A stretch of 64,000 nt of DNA. It comes from Ascaphus truei. Its lineage: Eukaryota > Chordata > Amphibia > Anura > Ascaphidae. The stretch is taken from assembly GCA_036426205.1 (NCBI GenBank), contig CM071574.1:12282892-12346891 (forward strand), read 5' to 3'. The position numbers and the translations under genes were made by a program. The notes beneath the pieces are model-generated. The model did no database searches and was not told the DNA's origin. It was given only the letters and a program-made list of their open reading frames with translations. Below, piece after piece: positions 12,120 to 23,346 of the stretch (its first letter is position 1; each line of letters begins with the position of its first letter).

Positions 12120-13337
12120 CTCACGTTTGTTTTGACAAAGGTACAGTAGATTGGCCATATGAAAAAGTTGTTCTTTTAAAAGGTATGAAAGTAAGAGCAA
12201 TTCAAATGGAATGTGTTAGTTGTACATTACTTTGATGTATGTATATTGTATAAAACTAAGATATACAAAATCCTTATTGTATGTTGTATATACAGTCAAG
12301 TAGAAATAATTCCATGCTGAATGAAAATAAAATTAAGCATGTGTTTATTTCCGCGGCATTTGTGGACCATTAAGAGGAACAAATGTTTCTAATGAAAATG
12401 TTGAAATAAAATGTAAAACAAATAATACATTTACAATGTTTGTATCAACACAATATATCCCCTTTCAATATTAAGTAGTTAAGTATCTATGACTTAAGCA
12501 CCTTGTCTATTTCAAACTCACTAAACTGTTCTCAAAGCAAAAAAACAATGTTCTGTTTTGTCTGGTCTGAATTTTTTTTTGCTTCATTTACATTTTTGCT
12601 CTTGGTGTTTCTGCCAGTCCAAAGCAGATAATTTGGCACTAAATAAACATGTATGGGGACATCACACTGGCACTGCAATTCGTGTCTTGGCACTGAAACA
12701 TTGCCAGGAGACATGAGATTAAAGCTCTAGTTCACATCACCTGAGCAACATGACAAGGAGCCATATTCATTATGCACACTGTGGAAAATCTTTGACTTCA
12801 ACGTATCCATATATCTTCTCCAAGTTGGACCAGGAGGATAAAAGTTTTATCTTTAATCTTTTCCAACTGGTGTGAGTTTATCTTTAATATTAATTAAGAC
12901 AGAATGTCAGAGCTTTATTTTTTTTTTTTTTTTTTAATTGGGTTACAAACAAATCTATTTTTGGTGGGTGAACGCACGCCGAAGGTAAAATGCTGATAAA
13001 TGGTCTAAAATTACGTTTTTTATTAATAAATGGAAAAGTGTTTTTAGAAATATGGATAGTTCACACATTATACATGTTTTTGATCATGCGACAATTTGGA
13101 GTGAAGATGTACTAATTTATAAGAACATTTATATACAGACATGTACATTAGTTAGTAAAACAATGGTGGGGTTATATATGGAACATTTCATGTGATGGGC
13201 ATAATCATTGGTAAGATCTCTTTGTGGTGAGCAGGGGTGGGAACATTATGGGTTATGGGTTCGATGCATAGAGAGCTTGCTTGGGTGGTGGGCAGGGGTT
13301 GGGGTCACGTCTCTGGATTTAGTCTGGTCGGTGGCAC
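12120..13337. other. AT-rich stretch, no gene seen
   Basis: Contains homopolymer T runs (near 12920) but no recognised gene, exon or repeat. Splice-flanked coding sequence was looked for on the plus strand, as for the ARHGAP15 exons, and not found. Confidence 0.4.
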
Positions 13338-13349
13338 GGTGATGGGTCT

Positions 13350-14417
13350 AAAATAGTAAAATCTGCTGCACACCATAAAAAGTCAAGAAATACAGTTAAC
13401 GGTGCTCCTGCAATCAGGGATAGCCTGTAAGTAATCCAAGTTACATGAAATAGAAAAGCATCACAGGGCACTGTGGATTTTATACTATTTATTAGCCAAA
13501 TATTGGTATGACATTTAGACCTACATAGGTTTTTATCAAGTGAGAAAGTGGCATGAAATAAACATCATATTGTGTCTCTTAAGTAGTCCACATAATCCCC
13601 ATAGTGCCCTTTGTTAATCATCCATTAATCGGCTCCATCCCTGCAGTTACCCATACATCAGATGGATCCAATTTGATTTTTCTGCCTTCCGTTTTTTGGC
13701 CTTCCTGATTGGTCCGTGTCTTGTCACGTGACTGCCATGCTCTCCTGACATCACGCTGCTCGGCATCCTCGCATTGTTTCCATAGGGTGTTAATCCGCCG
13801 TCATGGTCACAGCTCCCTTGATTCCTTCTGTTTACCTCCTTTACCATGCGATATACATCACGGCACCGAACGTTATCGCGTAATTTCTGTTTTTCCGTTT
13901 ACTGGTTGTACTGGTGACCGGTTATTATTCTTCATGCTCCTGATTGGTTGTGCTGTTGTACATGCACAACTAATCAAGTTGTGATATCAGACATATATCG
14001 TGTGGTAACGGAGGTGAACAGAAGGAACCAAGGGAGCTCTGACCATGACGATGGAAAAACACCCTATGGAAACAACGCGAGGACACTGAGCAGCGTGATA
14101 CGTCATAACGTCACGATAGCATGGCACGTCACGTGACAAGACACGGACCAATCAGGAAGGCCAAAAAACATAAGGCAGAGAAATCAAATTGGATCCAGCT
14201 GATGTATGAGTAACTGCAGGGATGGAGCCGATTAATGGATGATTAACAGAGGGCACTATGGGGATTATGTGGATTACTTAAGAGACACATTATATGATGT
14301 TTATTTCATGCCACTTTCTCACTTGATAAAGACCTATGTAGGTCGAAACGTTGTATCAATATTTGGCTAATAACATGTTTAAAATTTGCAGTGCCCTGTG
14401 ATGCCTTTCTATTTCAT
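13350..14417 (-). mobile_element. Large palindromic element with hammerhead-like motif, copy b
   Basis: About 1.07 kb, flanked by the 12-bp duplication ggtgatgggtct (13338-13349 and 14418-14429). Two inverted arms of roughly 450 bp (about 13435-13930 and 13980-14417) meet near 13960. A single-copy tail of about 85 bp sits at the left. The right arm carries TTGATAA, hairpin AGACCT/AGGTC and GAAAC at about 14324-14353; the left arm carries a more decayed inverted version near 13520. The arms also contain perfect-looking CACGTGAC segments. A transcript across it would fold into a hairpin of several hundred base pairs. Confidence 0.8.
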
Positions 14418-14429
14418 GGTGATGGGTCT

Positions 14430-15074
14430 GACAGTGAAGTCGATTGGATTGGTGAGGTTGGTGACTTTGGAGGGTTTTGGAGAGATTGGAGAGATTTTAG
14501 GACGGTTTACAAAGTGATAAGGGTTAGGGATGCAATGTATTCTTAATCAATATATCTATTACTTCTCAGATGTGAACATAACATACTGAATTAGAGTAAT
14601 AGATACACTAACAATTTTGCAGCTTAGACCCCAATGTCCTTTCCATATTCTTTTACCATTAAGATGAATTAAATGGCATTTTTTTTATCTTGAGTGCCAT
14701 GACCTATTCTAATTTTTGTACGTGATTTTGTCTGAAGATTGGACATGTGCGATAAGAGCATCTGTGCACCTCATATCTTTATTTATATATTTGAATATTA
14801 GTTATTTGGGACTTTTCTATAACTACCTCCAGGGGAAACCCTAATGGTAGTGAAGGGCGGCCAAGCTTTTTTATATATGTTGACTGTATGAGTATTCCTC
14901 GTTGTTTTTTGTTAGTTGAGAATTGCCTCTATTTTCACATTAAAGTTGCAATCCCCTCTAACTAATTCAATTTTTTTACAGAATTGTATTTGGGGTACAC
15001 AAAAGCTGAACAATGCAATTGTCAACTCTGGGGAACCCATCATTCTCGAATGCTTTCCTGTGAAATACTTACCT
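14430..15074. other. No gene seen
   Basis: AT-rich sequence between two repeats. A stretch around 14740-14860 resembles the single-copy tails of the palindromic elements in style, but no boundaries could be fixed. Confidence 0.3.
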
Positions 15075-15228
15075 GTGAAGTTACCAGTACTACTTCCTGG
15101 TTTTTAAAGAGAATGTAAATCACTATAAATAGGAGGCCACAACCAATGACATTGTGGCTTCCTATTGGTCCGATATTTGGTGGACATTTTGTTTCCCCTA
15201 AAGGATGAGTTAAATCTGGTAACTTCAC
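15075..15228. repeat. Inverted repeat, 13-bp perfect ends
   Basis: GTGAAGTTACCAG at 15075-15087 is matched by its exact reverse complement at 15216-15228. An inner stem (aggaggccacaa and ttgtggcttcct) lies between them. The layout fits a small non-autonomous DNA element, but no target duplication was identified. Confidence 0.5.
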
Positions 15229-15310
15229 CAGGAGTGGTGGAGTTTACACAACTTAGCGCTAATATCCAAAAGGAATAAGTGTAAATTGACAAATAAATGT
15301 CCCAATGTAA

Positions 15311-16567
15311 TATAAGACAAATTTCCCTAGCCAATTCCAGTCTGGGTTTCGTCCCAAACACTCCACCGTAACTACCCTGCTAAAAGTTTGCAATGAAATC
15401 CAGTGCGGAATGGAACGGGGACAACTCACTGGTGCAGTATTCCTAGATTTTGCAAAGGCTTTTGACACAGTTGATCATGTTATCCTGCTTAACAAACTCC
15501 AGAGCTCTGGAATAGGGAAACATGCTTTAAACTGGTTTCAGTCCTACCTATCAGGAAGATCCCAACATGTGTCCATCTCAGGCTCTAACTCCAACCCCCT
15601 GGATATCACATGTGGTGTACCGCAAGGCTCTGTTCTGGGGCCCCTACTCTTCTCAGTGTTCATTAATGATCTTCCCACAGCTTGTAAGGAAGCCTCAATA
15701 CACATGTATGCAGATGACACAATCCTGTATGCACACAGCCATAGCCTCTCTGACCTTCAACACATACTTCAGTCTGACTTTTTGAGACTCGAAAACTGGA
15801 TTTCCCAAAACAAACTGTTTTTAAACACTGACAAGACTGTAACAATGGTATTTGGGACCAAGACTAAATTTGTAAAGCTTCCAGTGACTGAGCTCCTGAT
15901 TAGAACCAACGCTACCACCACCCTAACACCTGTCACTAGTTTTAAATACCTGGGCTTATGGTTTGACTCCCACTTAACATTCGGGATGCACATTGATACC
16001 CTGACATCCAAGACCTATGCCAAACTAGGGGTACTTTACAGGAACAAATCCTCCCTAAGTCTCCTGGTCAGAAAGCGTATTGCACAGCAGATGCTAATGC
16101 CAATTATTGACTATGGAGACATAGTATATGGCTCGGCTCCTCAAACCCACCTTAGCAAACTTGACACCCTCTACAATTCAATTTGTCGTTTTGTTCTCCA
16201 ATGCAACTACAACACACATCACTGCGAAATGCTCAAAGAACTAGATTGGTCATCACTAGAGTCTAGGCGCAAAGTTCACCTTTCCTGTCTCACCCTCAAA
16301 TACTTTCTGGGCAAGCTACCCAGCTACCTGAACAAGCTCCTCACCCCTACCACATGCAGTACCTATCACCTGAGATCAGACTCCAAAAGACTATTCATGG
16401 TCCCAAGACTCAACAAAGTATCCGGACGTTCCTCCATCTCCTTCCATGCACCCCAAAACTGGAACAACCTACCAGAGACTCTCATATCCACCACCAGCTT
16501 AAGTTCTTTCAAATCTAAGGCTGTCTCACACTTTAATCTGGTCTGTAACTGTTTCATACGCTCATAA
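15311..16567 (+). CDS. LINE reverse transcriptase, 5'-truncated but open
   Basis: The frame is open from 15311 to the stop at 16565-16567, about 418 codons. The first Met (15410) is not a natural start, because RT-type sequence (SQFQSGFRPKHSTVTTLL) already lies upstream in the same frame. Key motifs are LDFAKAFDTVDH, GVPQGSVLGPLLF and the catalytic YADDT. A C-terminal WNNLPETL...SFKSKAV block follows. This is a non-LTR reverse transcriptase of the L2/Rex1/CR1 (Jockey-like) type; the exact clade is uncertain. The endonuclease half is missing, so the copy cannot move itself. With no stop over the whole remaining RT it is probably a young insertion. Minus-strand relatives of its 3' end lie at 56.6-57.0 and 59.87-59.97 kb. 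Confidence 0.85.
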   Translation, partial: YKTNFPSQFQSGFRPKHSTVTTLLKVCNEIQCGMERGQLTGAVFLDFAKAFDTVDHVILLNKLQSSGIGKHALNWFQSYLSGRSQHVSISGSNSNPLDITCGVPQGSVLGPLLFSVFINDLPTACKEASIHMYADDTILYAHSHSLSDLQHILQSDFLRLENWISQNKLFLNTDKTVTMVFGTKTKFVKLPVTELLIRTNATTTLTPVTSFKYLGLWFDSHLTFGMHIDTLTSKTYAKLGVLYRNKSSLSLLVRKRIAQQMLMPIIDYGDIVYGSAPQTHLSKLDTLYNSICRFVLQCNYNTHHCEMLKELDWSSLESRRKVHLSCLTLKYFLGKLPSYLNKLLTPTTCSTYHLRSDSKRLFMVPRLNKVSGRSSISFHAPQNWNNLPETLISTTSLSSFKSKAVSHFNLVCNCFIRS

Positions 16568-16755
16568 TATATATTTTCTTTAACTGTGCATGCAATGTCT
16601 TGTATATAATGTATACCTTGCTCATTTATGTAACTGTATTTGTAACCATGTATTATTTTGTTTTACTCTGTGCCCAGGACATACTTGAAAACGAGAGGTA
16701 ACTCTCAATGTATTACTTCCTGGTAAAATATTTTATAAATAAATAATATAAATTT
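16568..16755 (+). mobile_element. 3' untranslated end of the LINE
   Basis: Sequence from the stop codon through tgtgcccaggacatacttg and ending in an aataaataata-type tail. The same block occurs reversed at 56.65-56.9 kb, which confirms that it is part of the repeat. Confidence 0.8.
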
Positions 16756-17501
16756 GTACTTTTGCGTGCCAGAAGTCCTGCAGCCTGGATGACTCCAAAA
16801 TCTCCAAGACTCCAAAAACCTGGATTGTCCAAAATCCTTCTTAGGTTATGTTGAATAAAAGTCCTCCTTGGCGATGGTCCTTGGTGTGATGTTTTGAATA
16901 GTGATGTGGAAACAACAAAAATAGGATGGTGTAAACCTTCTAAACCACTACTTAAAACAAAAACTCCACTTGTGCATGTATTAATAAAACAGCACCATAG
17001 TAACACTCTTACTGAATTAGTATACCCAGTGGTAATACCCAAAAATAAATGTAGGAACTCAGTGAAGACATACTTAGGAGGACTCTTCTTCAACATAACT
17101 TCAACAGGAACCTGGAAGTCCATGGAGCGGACAATAGCACAGTTCAACTCTGGAGGACACCCCAATTCGATCCTGTAAAGAAATGGGGGGCGGGGTGTTT
17201 AAAGAAAAACAAGAAGGAGGGATTGCTGTTTTAAGAGCAGTGACAGCAGGGAGGAAGGTTGTCCAATACCCGATTAGCCAAAACAAGGCATATGTTCACA
17301 TTTTAAGCATATAAACTAAGGTTCATGATAGTCAGTGCTATCTTTGTAGCACATGGGGAATGTCTGTAACAAAATGGCTATTGTATATGGGAAATGAGAG
17401 GGCAGGAAGTGGGGACTTTATTTCCTTTTTAAATTCTATTCCCAGTGTATCACTGTCCCAGTTTTGACTGTGTTACACATGCTATGCTGTTGAAAGTAAT
17501 G

Positions 17502-17557
<56 letters not shown>

Positions 17558-18189
17558 GTCTAAATTTCTGAAATATTAATCACAGGTTTACAGAAAATAA
17601 TGATTTCCTATAGTAATGGTATCTGAGTACAATTCCTTTAAAAGTTGCATAAATAATAAAAAATAGAAAGTCAGTGATCTTAAAAGTTGTCTCAATAGCA
17701 TCAGCAAATCAGTCTCACTTACCCTACATGTTAATAAAACAAGGAGATGACACGACTGAAAACAGGACTGCAAAATACAGAAAATGTGGTGTGACATATT
17801 TTTTCTCCCCAAAGGAGTTACTGCCACTAACCAAAGTATTTTTCATGAAAGCTCTTTTGCTTAAGATGCATAATATTAAGAGAGCAAAACACTTTAGGAC
17901 AGAGCCTTGTCACCAGATGTTACTTGCCACTAATGTATTTGCTAAGCGGTATTCTTTTTAAATAGGTCATGTAAACTTTTATACTGTGTGGAAGATGTAA
18001 ATTATGTTTTTATTTAAAACTTACAAATATAGCTGTTGTTCAGTGATTTTACATGTGGTAGCACCAAGTGAGATTTCAAAATCTTAAAATAGTGAGAAAC
18101 ATCAAATGAAAACTATTTTAAAGCAGAAAATATATAAAAAAATTTTGTTATAAACACATGTTTCCATATATATATACACGGTTACACTG
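16756..18189. other. No gene seen; contains a TA microsatellite
   Basis: Single-copy AT-rich DNA with a TA dinucleotide run at about 17500-17555. The open frames at 16.7-17.2 and 17.6-17.96 kb match no family I recognise and lie on both strands without splice context. Confidence 0.4.
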
Positions 18190-18210
18190 TGGTGTGTGTG
18201 TGTGTGTGTG

Positions 18211-18273
<63 letters not shown>

Positions 18274-18285
18274 GTGTGTGTTTGA
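18190..18285 (+). repeat. (GT)n microsatellite
   Basis: About 95 bp of GT dinucleotides with two small interruptions, roughly 470 bp upstream of the first ARHGAP15 exon of this window. The poly-Val/Cys open frame across it is an artefact. Confidence 0.95.
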
Positions 18286-18756
18286 TGTGTTTGTGTTATG
18301 TCTTATTATATATTACAGTTGTGTGAAAAAGAAAGTATACCCTCTTTGAATTATATGGTTACATATCAGGGCATAATAACAATCATCTATTCCTTAGCAG
18401 GTCTTAAAATTAGGTAAATACAACCTCAGATGAACGACAACACATGACATATTACACCGTGTCATGATTTATTTAACAAAAATAAAGCCAAAATGGAGAA
18501 GACATGTGTGAAAAACTAAGTACACCCTTACTGCTTCCATAGGAATTAAGATGCCAATAGGCAAACAGCAGCTTGCGTATGTAGTAAGAGTATCAATAAA
18601 TTTGTAAGATAGTAAGAATGTTTCCCAGTATTAGTACTCTAAGACAAAGTATTCTCTGAAGTTGAAGTGTTGTAGAATGTTAAAATGTGAGACACCTCTG
18701 AATGTGTAGTAAAAGTCATATACCTTTCTAACTAGTATATTGCATGTGTTTTTCAG

Positions 18757-18825
18757 ATATCTCGCCACAGGAGGAATCATTCACAACACTACGTGTCGGA
18801 CAACATAACTCCAAGAGATATTTCA
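18757..18825 (+). CDS. ARHGAP15: ARHGAP15 exon, linker before the PH domain
   Basis: A 69-bp exon, 23 codons, phase 0 at both ends. The acceptor is tgtttttcag and the donor is gtacgg. It encodes ISRHRRNHSQH, matching the human ARHGAP15 segment ahead of the PH domain as I recall it, then YVSDNITPRDIS, which is more divergent. ARHGAP15 is a cytosolic, membrane-recruited GTPase-activating protein for Rac-family GTPases, with an N-terminal PH domain and a C-terminal RhoGAP domain. This linker has no known catalytic role. The next exon (23347) also starts in phase 0. No earlier exon was found in the window. A solo LTR begins 113 bp past the donor. Confidence 0.9.
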
Positions 18826-18938
18826 GTACGGTTTTTGAAATTTATTTTTATTTTCTTATTTTGTTTTCTGTCTACTATTTTTCTTTATGATTATATGATG
18901 CATATTAAACAGGATACGTTAGTGTTGGTATTTCAGCT

Positions 18939-19493
18939 TGTAATCGGGAATTAACCCTGTCTCAATGAGGCTTCACTAGAAAGCCTCAATGGTCTGAGGA
19001 ATCCAGCAGGGAGCTGGTTAATTTGCAGCTAAAAACTTATAGCCAGTCTCCACCTGGTTAATCAGAGCAGTGTAAAAGCCTCCTGCTGTGAACTAACCAA
19101 GAGACCCTTGAGCACACAGGATTACCGTGTGCGGAATACAAGACACCAAGAGAACAGACCTCTCTTCTAGGGTGCAGCAAACCCAGGAACCTACCAGAGG
19201 CTGACCCCTCAACGAACACCCATCCAGACCCAGAATCATAGACTGACCTGAAGAGCCACCTCCTTTGAAGTTCCTCTTAAGACTTTGGGGTGATAGGCTG
19301 GTAAGGGGCTTTTCCGCCATGCCTTGCAGATAGGGACTGGGGAAGTGAGTTAGCACTTATACAGGGATCGGCTATTTGTTTATTTGTTTATTTTTGTATG
19401 CTGTGCATTGTTTAAAGGGACAGGCTAAATAAAGCCATGTTTTATTTCCCCCAAACTGTCTCAATGTGTGTGCCTCTGCATATGTCTCTTACA
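18939..19493 (+). mobile_element. Solo LTR close to an ARHGAP15 splice donor
   Basis: A 555-bp unit from TGTAATCGGG to CTCTTACA. It is flanked by a perfect 5-bp duplication, cagct (18934-18938 and 19494-19498). Near its right end is an AATAAA polyadenylation signal (ggctaaataaagccatg, about 19424-19440), so the LTR reads in the same direction as the host gene. No internal retroelement sequence remains. Confidence 0.9.
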
Positions 19494-19555
19494 CAGCTGA
19501 ATAGACATGTTACATTTGTTGTATTGGTAAATTTAATCCATAACATATTGTGGGA

Positions 19556-19666
19556 TATTTACTAAAGTCTCCTGACTGCAAAACTCTTCTTGGCTTTGAT
19601 GAATGTGGCTGTTTTTTTGCACTGGTTTTGCCGTACTTTTCCAGCCAAGAGACTTTAGTAAATCGA
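19556..19666. mobile_element. MITE with tttactaaag termini, copy 2
   Basis: The left end tttactaaagtctcctgact and the right end gagactttagtaaa form an inverted pair. It is the same family as the element at 11.93-12.12 kb but shorter inside. Confidence 0.6.
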
Positions 19667-20090
19667 TTCCATTGTTCTAATTTTAGGTTGGTATGATAGA
19701 TATAGCTCAGCATCGTTACTATAGATACATTGACCTGTCAACTATATGCTGCAATAGCCCGCCCTGCTCTGCTGTACCAGACTGAGTTACAAGATTCCCC
19801 CTACCTTTTACTCTGTGGCCTCAGTGACTAGCATAGAAATATATAACCTACTGTAAATTGAGGAAAGAATGGCCACATTATTTCAAATGAATAAAAAAAC
19901 AAATTAGATAAATACAAAGAATTTTTTAATTCTACACATTACAGTACCCTGGACATGTGTTGATTTTTACAGCTATTAAATTGATTAATTTCCATATTCA
20001 AGTTACAAGTAGCCCGATAAAAGCTCATTTCCCAACTTTTATTGGTTGCCTCCGGTAAAATAATTTGAATGTATCCCTCCATTTTATATA

Positions 20091-20970
20091 TGAAAAAAAG
20101 CTTCTCAAAGCTCCAAACAGAAAGTAGAAAAGAAAAAATAATCAATATAGTGCAGGACAACAGTAGCTAAATGTGGGGGCTAATTCAAGCGCTAGGTCCA
20201 TGCAGATGGTGGAGGTAACCACAAACAGGGTAAGCAGTGACCGGATTCCAATGGATAAGAGCTGGTAGGGATATACGCATAACAGAGGAAATGTATAATT
20301 GTACTTCTGTGGTCCCGTTTTCGGCTCTCCGTCAACTGTATCCCTTTGCTGTGTGGGATACTGTAAGAAGTGTGCCGTCCTCTTCCAACGATACTGTGGA
20401 GCTCCCTAGTGCCGGTGATGTGCGTCACAGCCTCCGGTCCGTCTGGGAACACTGCGCCAAGTCTTTTGGTTCCACGTATCGGAATCAAATATCCTCCGTG
20501 GTTAGGGGACCCATCTAGCGCCGACTGTGCGTCCATCCAATCGTCAAGGCAGCATAAACAGGGGAAGGATTGGTACAAGACAGCAAAGTCCAAGAAAGAA
20601 GCACCATCAGCTCACCAGGTAAGTAGAAAGGTTAAAATCATTTATTAAACTACATAAAAAACAAAAAAACAAATATAACAGGACAGGAAAAACCTCCCAC
20701 GCGTTTCGGGCTCTAAAAGCCCTTTCTCAAGGAGTATTCTATAATACTATAAGGAGTATATGGTATTCTATAATACTATAAGGAGTATAACTCCTTGAGA
20801 AAGGGCTTTATGAGCCCAAAACGCGTGGGAGGTTTTTCCTATCCTGTTATGTTTGTTTTTTTGTTTTTTATGTAGTTTAATAAACGATTTTAACCTTTCT
20901 ACTTACCTGGTGAGCGGTTGGTGCTTCTTTTTTGGTCTTCGCTGTCTCGTACCAATCCTTCCCCTCTTCA
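20091..20970 (-). mobile_element. Palindromic element with hammerhead-like motif, copy c
   Basis: 880 bp bounded by a perfect 16-bp duplication, ccctccattttatata (20075-20090 and 20971-20986). The single-copy tail is at the left and the inverted arms meet near 20745-20770, so the element reads on the minus strand. In the left arm the minus strand gives CTCC, TTGAGAA, hairpin AGGGCT/AGCCC, GAAAC, GCGT and GGAG at about 20700-20738. The right arm holds the mirror copy, with small changes (AAAAC for GAAAC). Confidence 0.8.
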
Positions 20971-21929
20971 CCCTCCATTTTATATACTGAATATATATTT
21001 GTTTCAGTACCTGAACTGTGGACACTCTAGTTCGTAAGATAACTGTAAAGTTTTGCTGTTAAAATTAAATAACAACATGGTCACCAATAGAAAGCCTTGA
21101 CTTCCTGATGTTGCTGACTTCTGTGGTCTGCCAGCGTGACGCTGACCCTGGGGAATATATTCTGTTCAATGGACAAGTCATTTTGTCTGGGGGATATATA
21201 TGCAAATATATCGGGGAGTCCCAAGAGATTGGACAACCGCAGAGCTGCTCTCAGGGTCCACTCGGGTTAGACAATAAAATACATGTAAAAAATTTTTTAT
21301 TCATTATCTAAGGAGCATTAGAAACTGTCATCTGTATACTTAGAATATTTCATTCTCTAGTGATGCTCATATAATCTATTTATAATATATATATAAAAAG
21401 ATAATTTCTAAGAAAAACAGTAAAATGCAAAAGACTCAATTCCATTAGTTGATCTCTGTGTATCTAATTGTACCCAACTAAACGATATCAGGGCGCTTAA
21501 GGTTATTTTGTTGTTTTTTAACCTTCCCTCAGCTGGAAAGATGCAAGAAGGGCGATAATAGGGGGAAAAAATGATGGATATTCTTAGAGGCAGGTTGAAA
21601 ACTGCACAGAGAAAAGCACTGTAGAAACATCTGCAGCTTGATAAAATTTCTGGCATCTGTCTAATAAAGGTCTGTAAGGCTATTCTGATGTATCTAGACT
21701 GTGATGTTGGGGAACAAGACATGAATTATGTACTATAAATATTTATCAAAAAAGTGCTACATTACCTCGGGGGACCTTAGCAAAAAAAGTGCTACTTTTG
21801 CAATTAGAATACCAAGTTTTTTAGTATGTAAATGCGTTATCAATAGGAATTTGTGATGTTGTTCATGCCAACTCTTTAGAATGGAGGAAAATGATTTTCT
21901 AGCACAGTGAAGATGACTCCACAGCACAT

Positions 21930-22060
21930 TGAATATATATATATATTATTATATATATATATATATATAATATATATATAGTATATGATATATATATATT
22001 ATATATATATGATATATATATATATATGTATATATATGTATATTATATTTAAATCTTTAT
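21930..22060. repeat. Imperfect (TA)n microsatellite
   Basis: A TA-rich tract with interruptions. No other feature overlaps it. Confidence 0.9.
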
Positions 22061-22609
22061 TTAAAACTCCCCAAAATAGTGTAAATCCAGATGACATTTT
22101 CAGGGTTTAGACCTTTAACAAAGTGTTGAGTACACATTTTAATAACTCCTCATCCAAGCACCTAGCCGAGGAAAGGGTTTTATCCTGTTTAATACATTTT
22201 ACTCATTCAGAATCACCCTGAATGGCCCTTCTAAATGATCGTGGGCTTGTATCAAACACATGTTCACGCCATGTCAGGATATTTTCATACTATGTTGTAA
22301 AGCAAAAGTTACCTGAATCCAGGTTCTGAGAGCTCTGTGCAGGTGTGCAAGTTGCTAACTTTGCAATGGGTCATGGGAATTTACTTCGAAATGTGTTCGG
22401 CTGAAAAAAGTGTGTGTAAATATTTTGAAGAACACTTGCTTAACACATTTTTTTTAACCATAAAGCTTAACAGCATTTTAAAATCTAAAATGGATTTGCC
22501 AAAAAGGACACCTTTAGCCAGCTTTATCTTACTTACTGATAACACCAAATACCACGTTATAAGGCATAATATCATAGAGTATCCATAGGATTTAACACAT
22601 CCCACCATA

Positions 22610-22951
22610 CTGTGACAGACGTTAAATTAACTCTGGCTACATTGCAAAGCCTGGCTTTGCAATTTTCAAGGCTGGGTAGGAACAATTGCAAAACCAGTAC
22701 AACCAACCTCACACTAATGAGACCCAAAAGGTCGAAACAGCTGTCTGTGAGTGCTTTCACTTGCTTTGCATCTAATCCTATGCTGTGCTGAAAAGCTGTG
22801 TTAACAGCAAGCATTCGCTTACAACGGTTCCATGTAAAAATGGACTTCAGGCAAAAGGTGAAACGTTGTGTTCATTTGCATGTAATTTCCCAGAATCCTT
22901 TGCTGCAGTGGAAGCACTGTATGCTAGGTGACAATGGTGAAAGGCAAGGTT

Positions 22952-22956
<5 letters not shown>
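22610..22956 (+). mobile_element. Hammerhead-bearing repeat, copy 1
   Basis: The interval shares its sequence with 33.93-34.25 kb: a fold region around a hammerhead motif, then blocks such as gctgtgttaacagcaag, ttcatttgcatgtaatttcc and gcagtggaagcactgtatg. It ends in the CT-rich tract at 22957. Reverse-strand relatives are at 23.89, 43.85 and 44.93 kb. No coding sequence. It lies in the ARHGAP15 intron, in sense orientation. Confidence 0.75.
22709..22750 (+). ncRNA. Hammerhead ribozyme motif with a mutated core (G5 to A)
   Basis: In order: stem I strand TCACA (22709-22713), core CTAATGA (22714-22720), stem II GACC/GGTC around the loop CAAAA (22721-22733), GAAA (22734-22737), stem III ACA/TGT around GC, cleavage base C (22745), and stem I strand TGTGA (22746-22750), which pairs perfectly with TCACA. 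The only departure from the canonical core CUGANGA is A for the essential G at the third core position. It is probably inactive. The fold is otherwise complete. Confidence 0.75.
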
Positions 22957-23009
<53 letters not shown>

Positions 23010-23325
23010 ACCTCGGATCGTCACTCATCCTCGCGTACTCTCTCACTCATCTCTCCCGTTTCTCTCTCTCCTGTCGGGTCGCGTCTCTCATCTCCAGCAC
23101 TCTCATTCTCTCTCTCGCGTCTCGTCTCTCATCCATCTCATCACTCGGTCCTCCTCTCAGCTGTGCTGATTGCTCTGCTCTCTCGTCTCACTCTCTCTCT
23201 CTTCATCTGTCACGTCTCCTCATCTCATCACGCTCCGGTCTCTAACCTGACTCTACTCCCGTCTCTCGCATGCCGTTCTCCGCCTCGCATCTCGCCTCCT
23301 CTTTTCGTCTCTCTCTCTCTCTAAT
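22957..23325 (+). repeat. CT-rich tract ending at the exon acceptor
   Basis: Begins as about 45 bp of pure TC repeat and continues as some 320 bp of CT-rich sequence. It ends about 20 bp upstream of the acceptor at 23346. The serine- and leucine-rich open frames over it are artefacts. Its place directly ahead of an ARHGAP15 exon extends the polypyrimidine tract of that acceptor enormously. Confidence 0.9.
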
Positions 23326-23346
23326 TTGTTATTATTCCTTCTGTAG

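Noticed and set aside
1..18756. Earlier ARHGAP15 exons
   Set aside because: No splice-flanked segment resembling the N-terminal part was found.
22928..23324. Three overlapping serine/leucine-rich open frames of 105-124 codons
   Set aside because: They are translations of the CT-rich tract; no complexity and no family resemblance.
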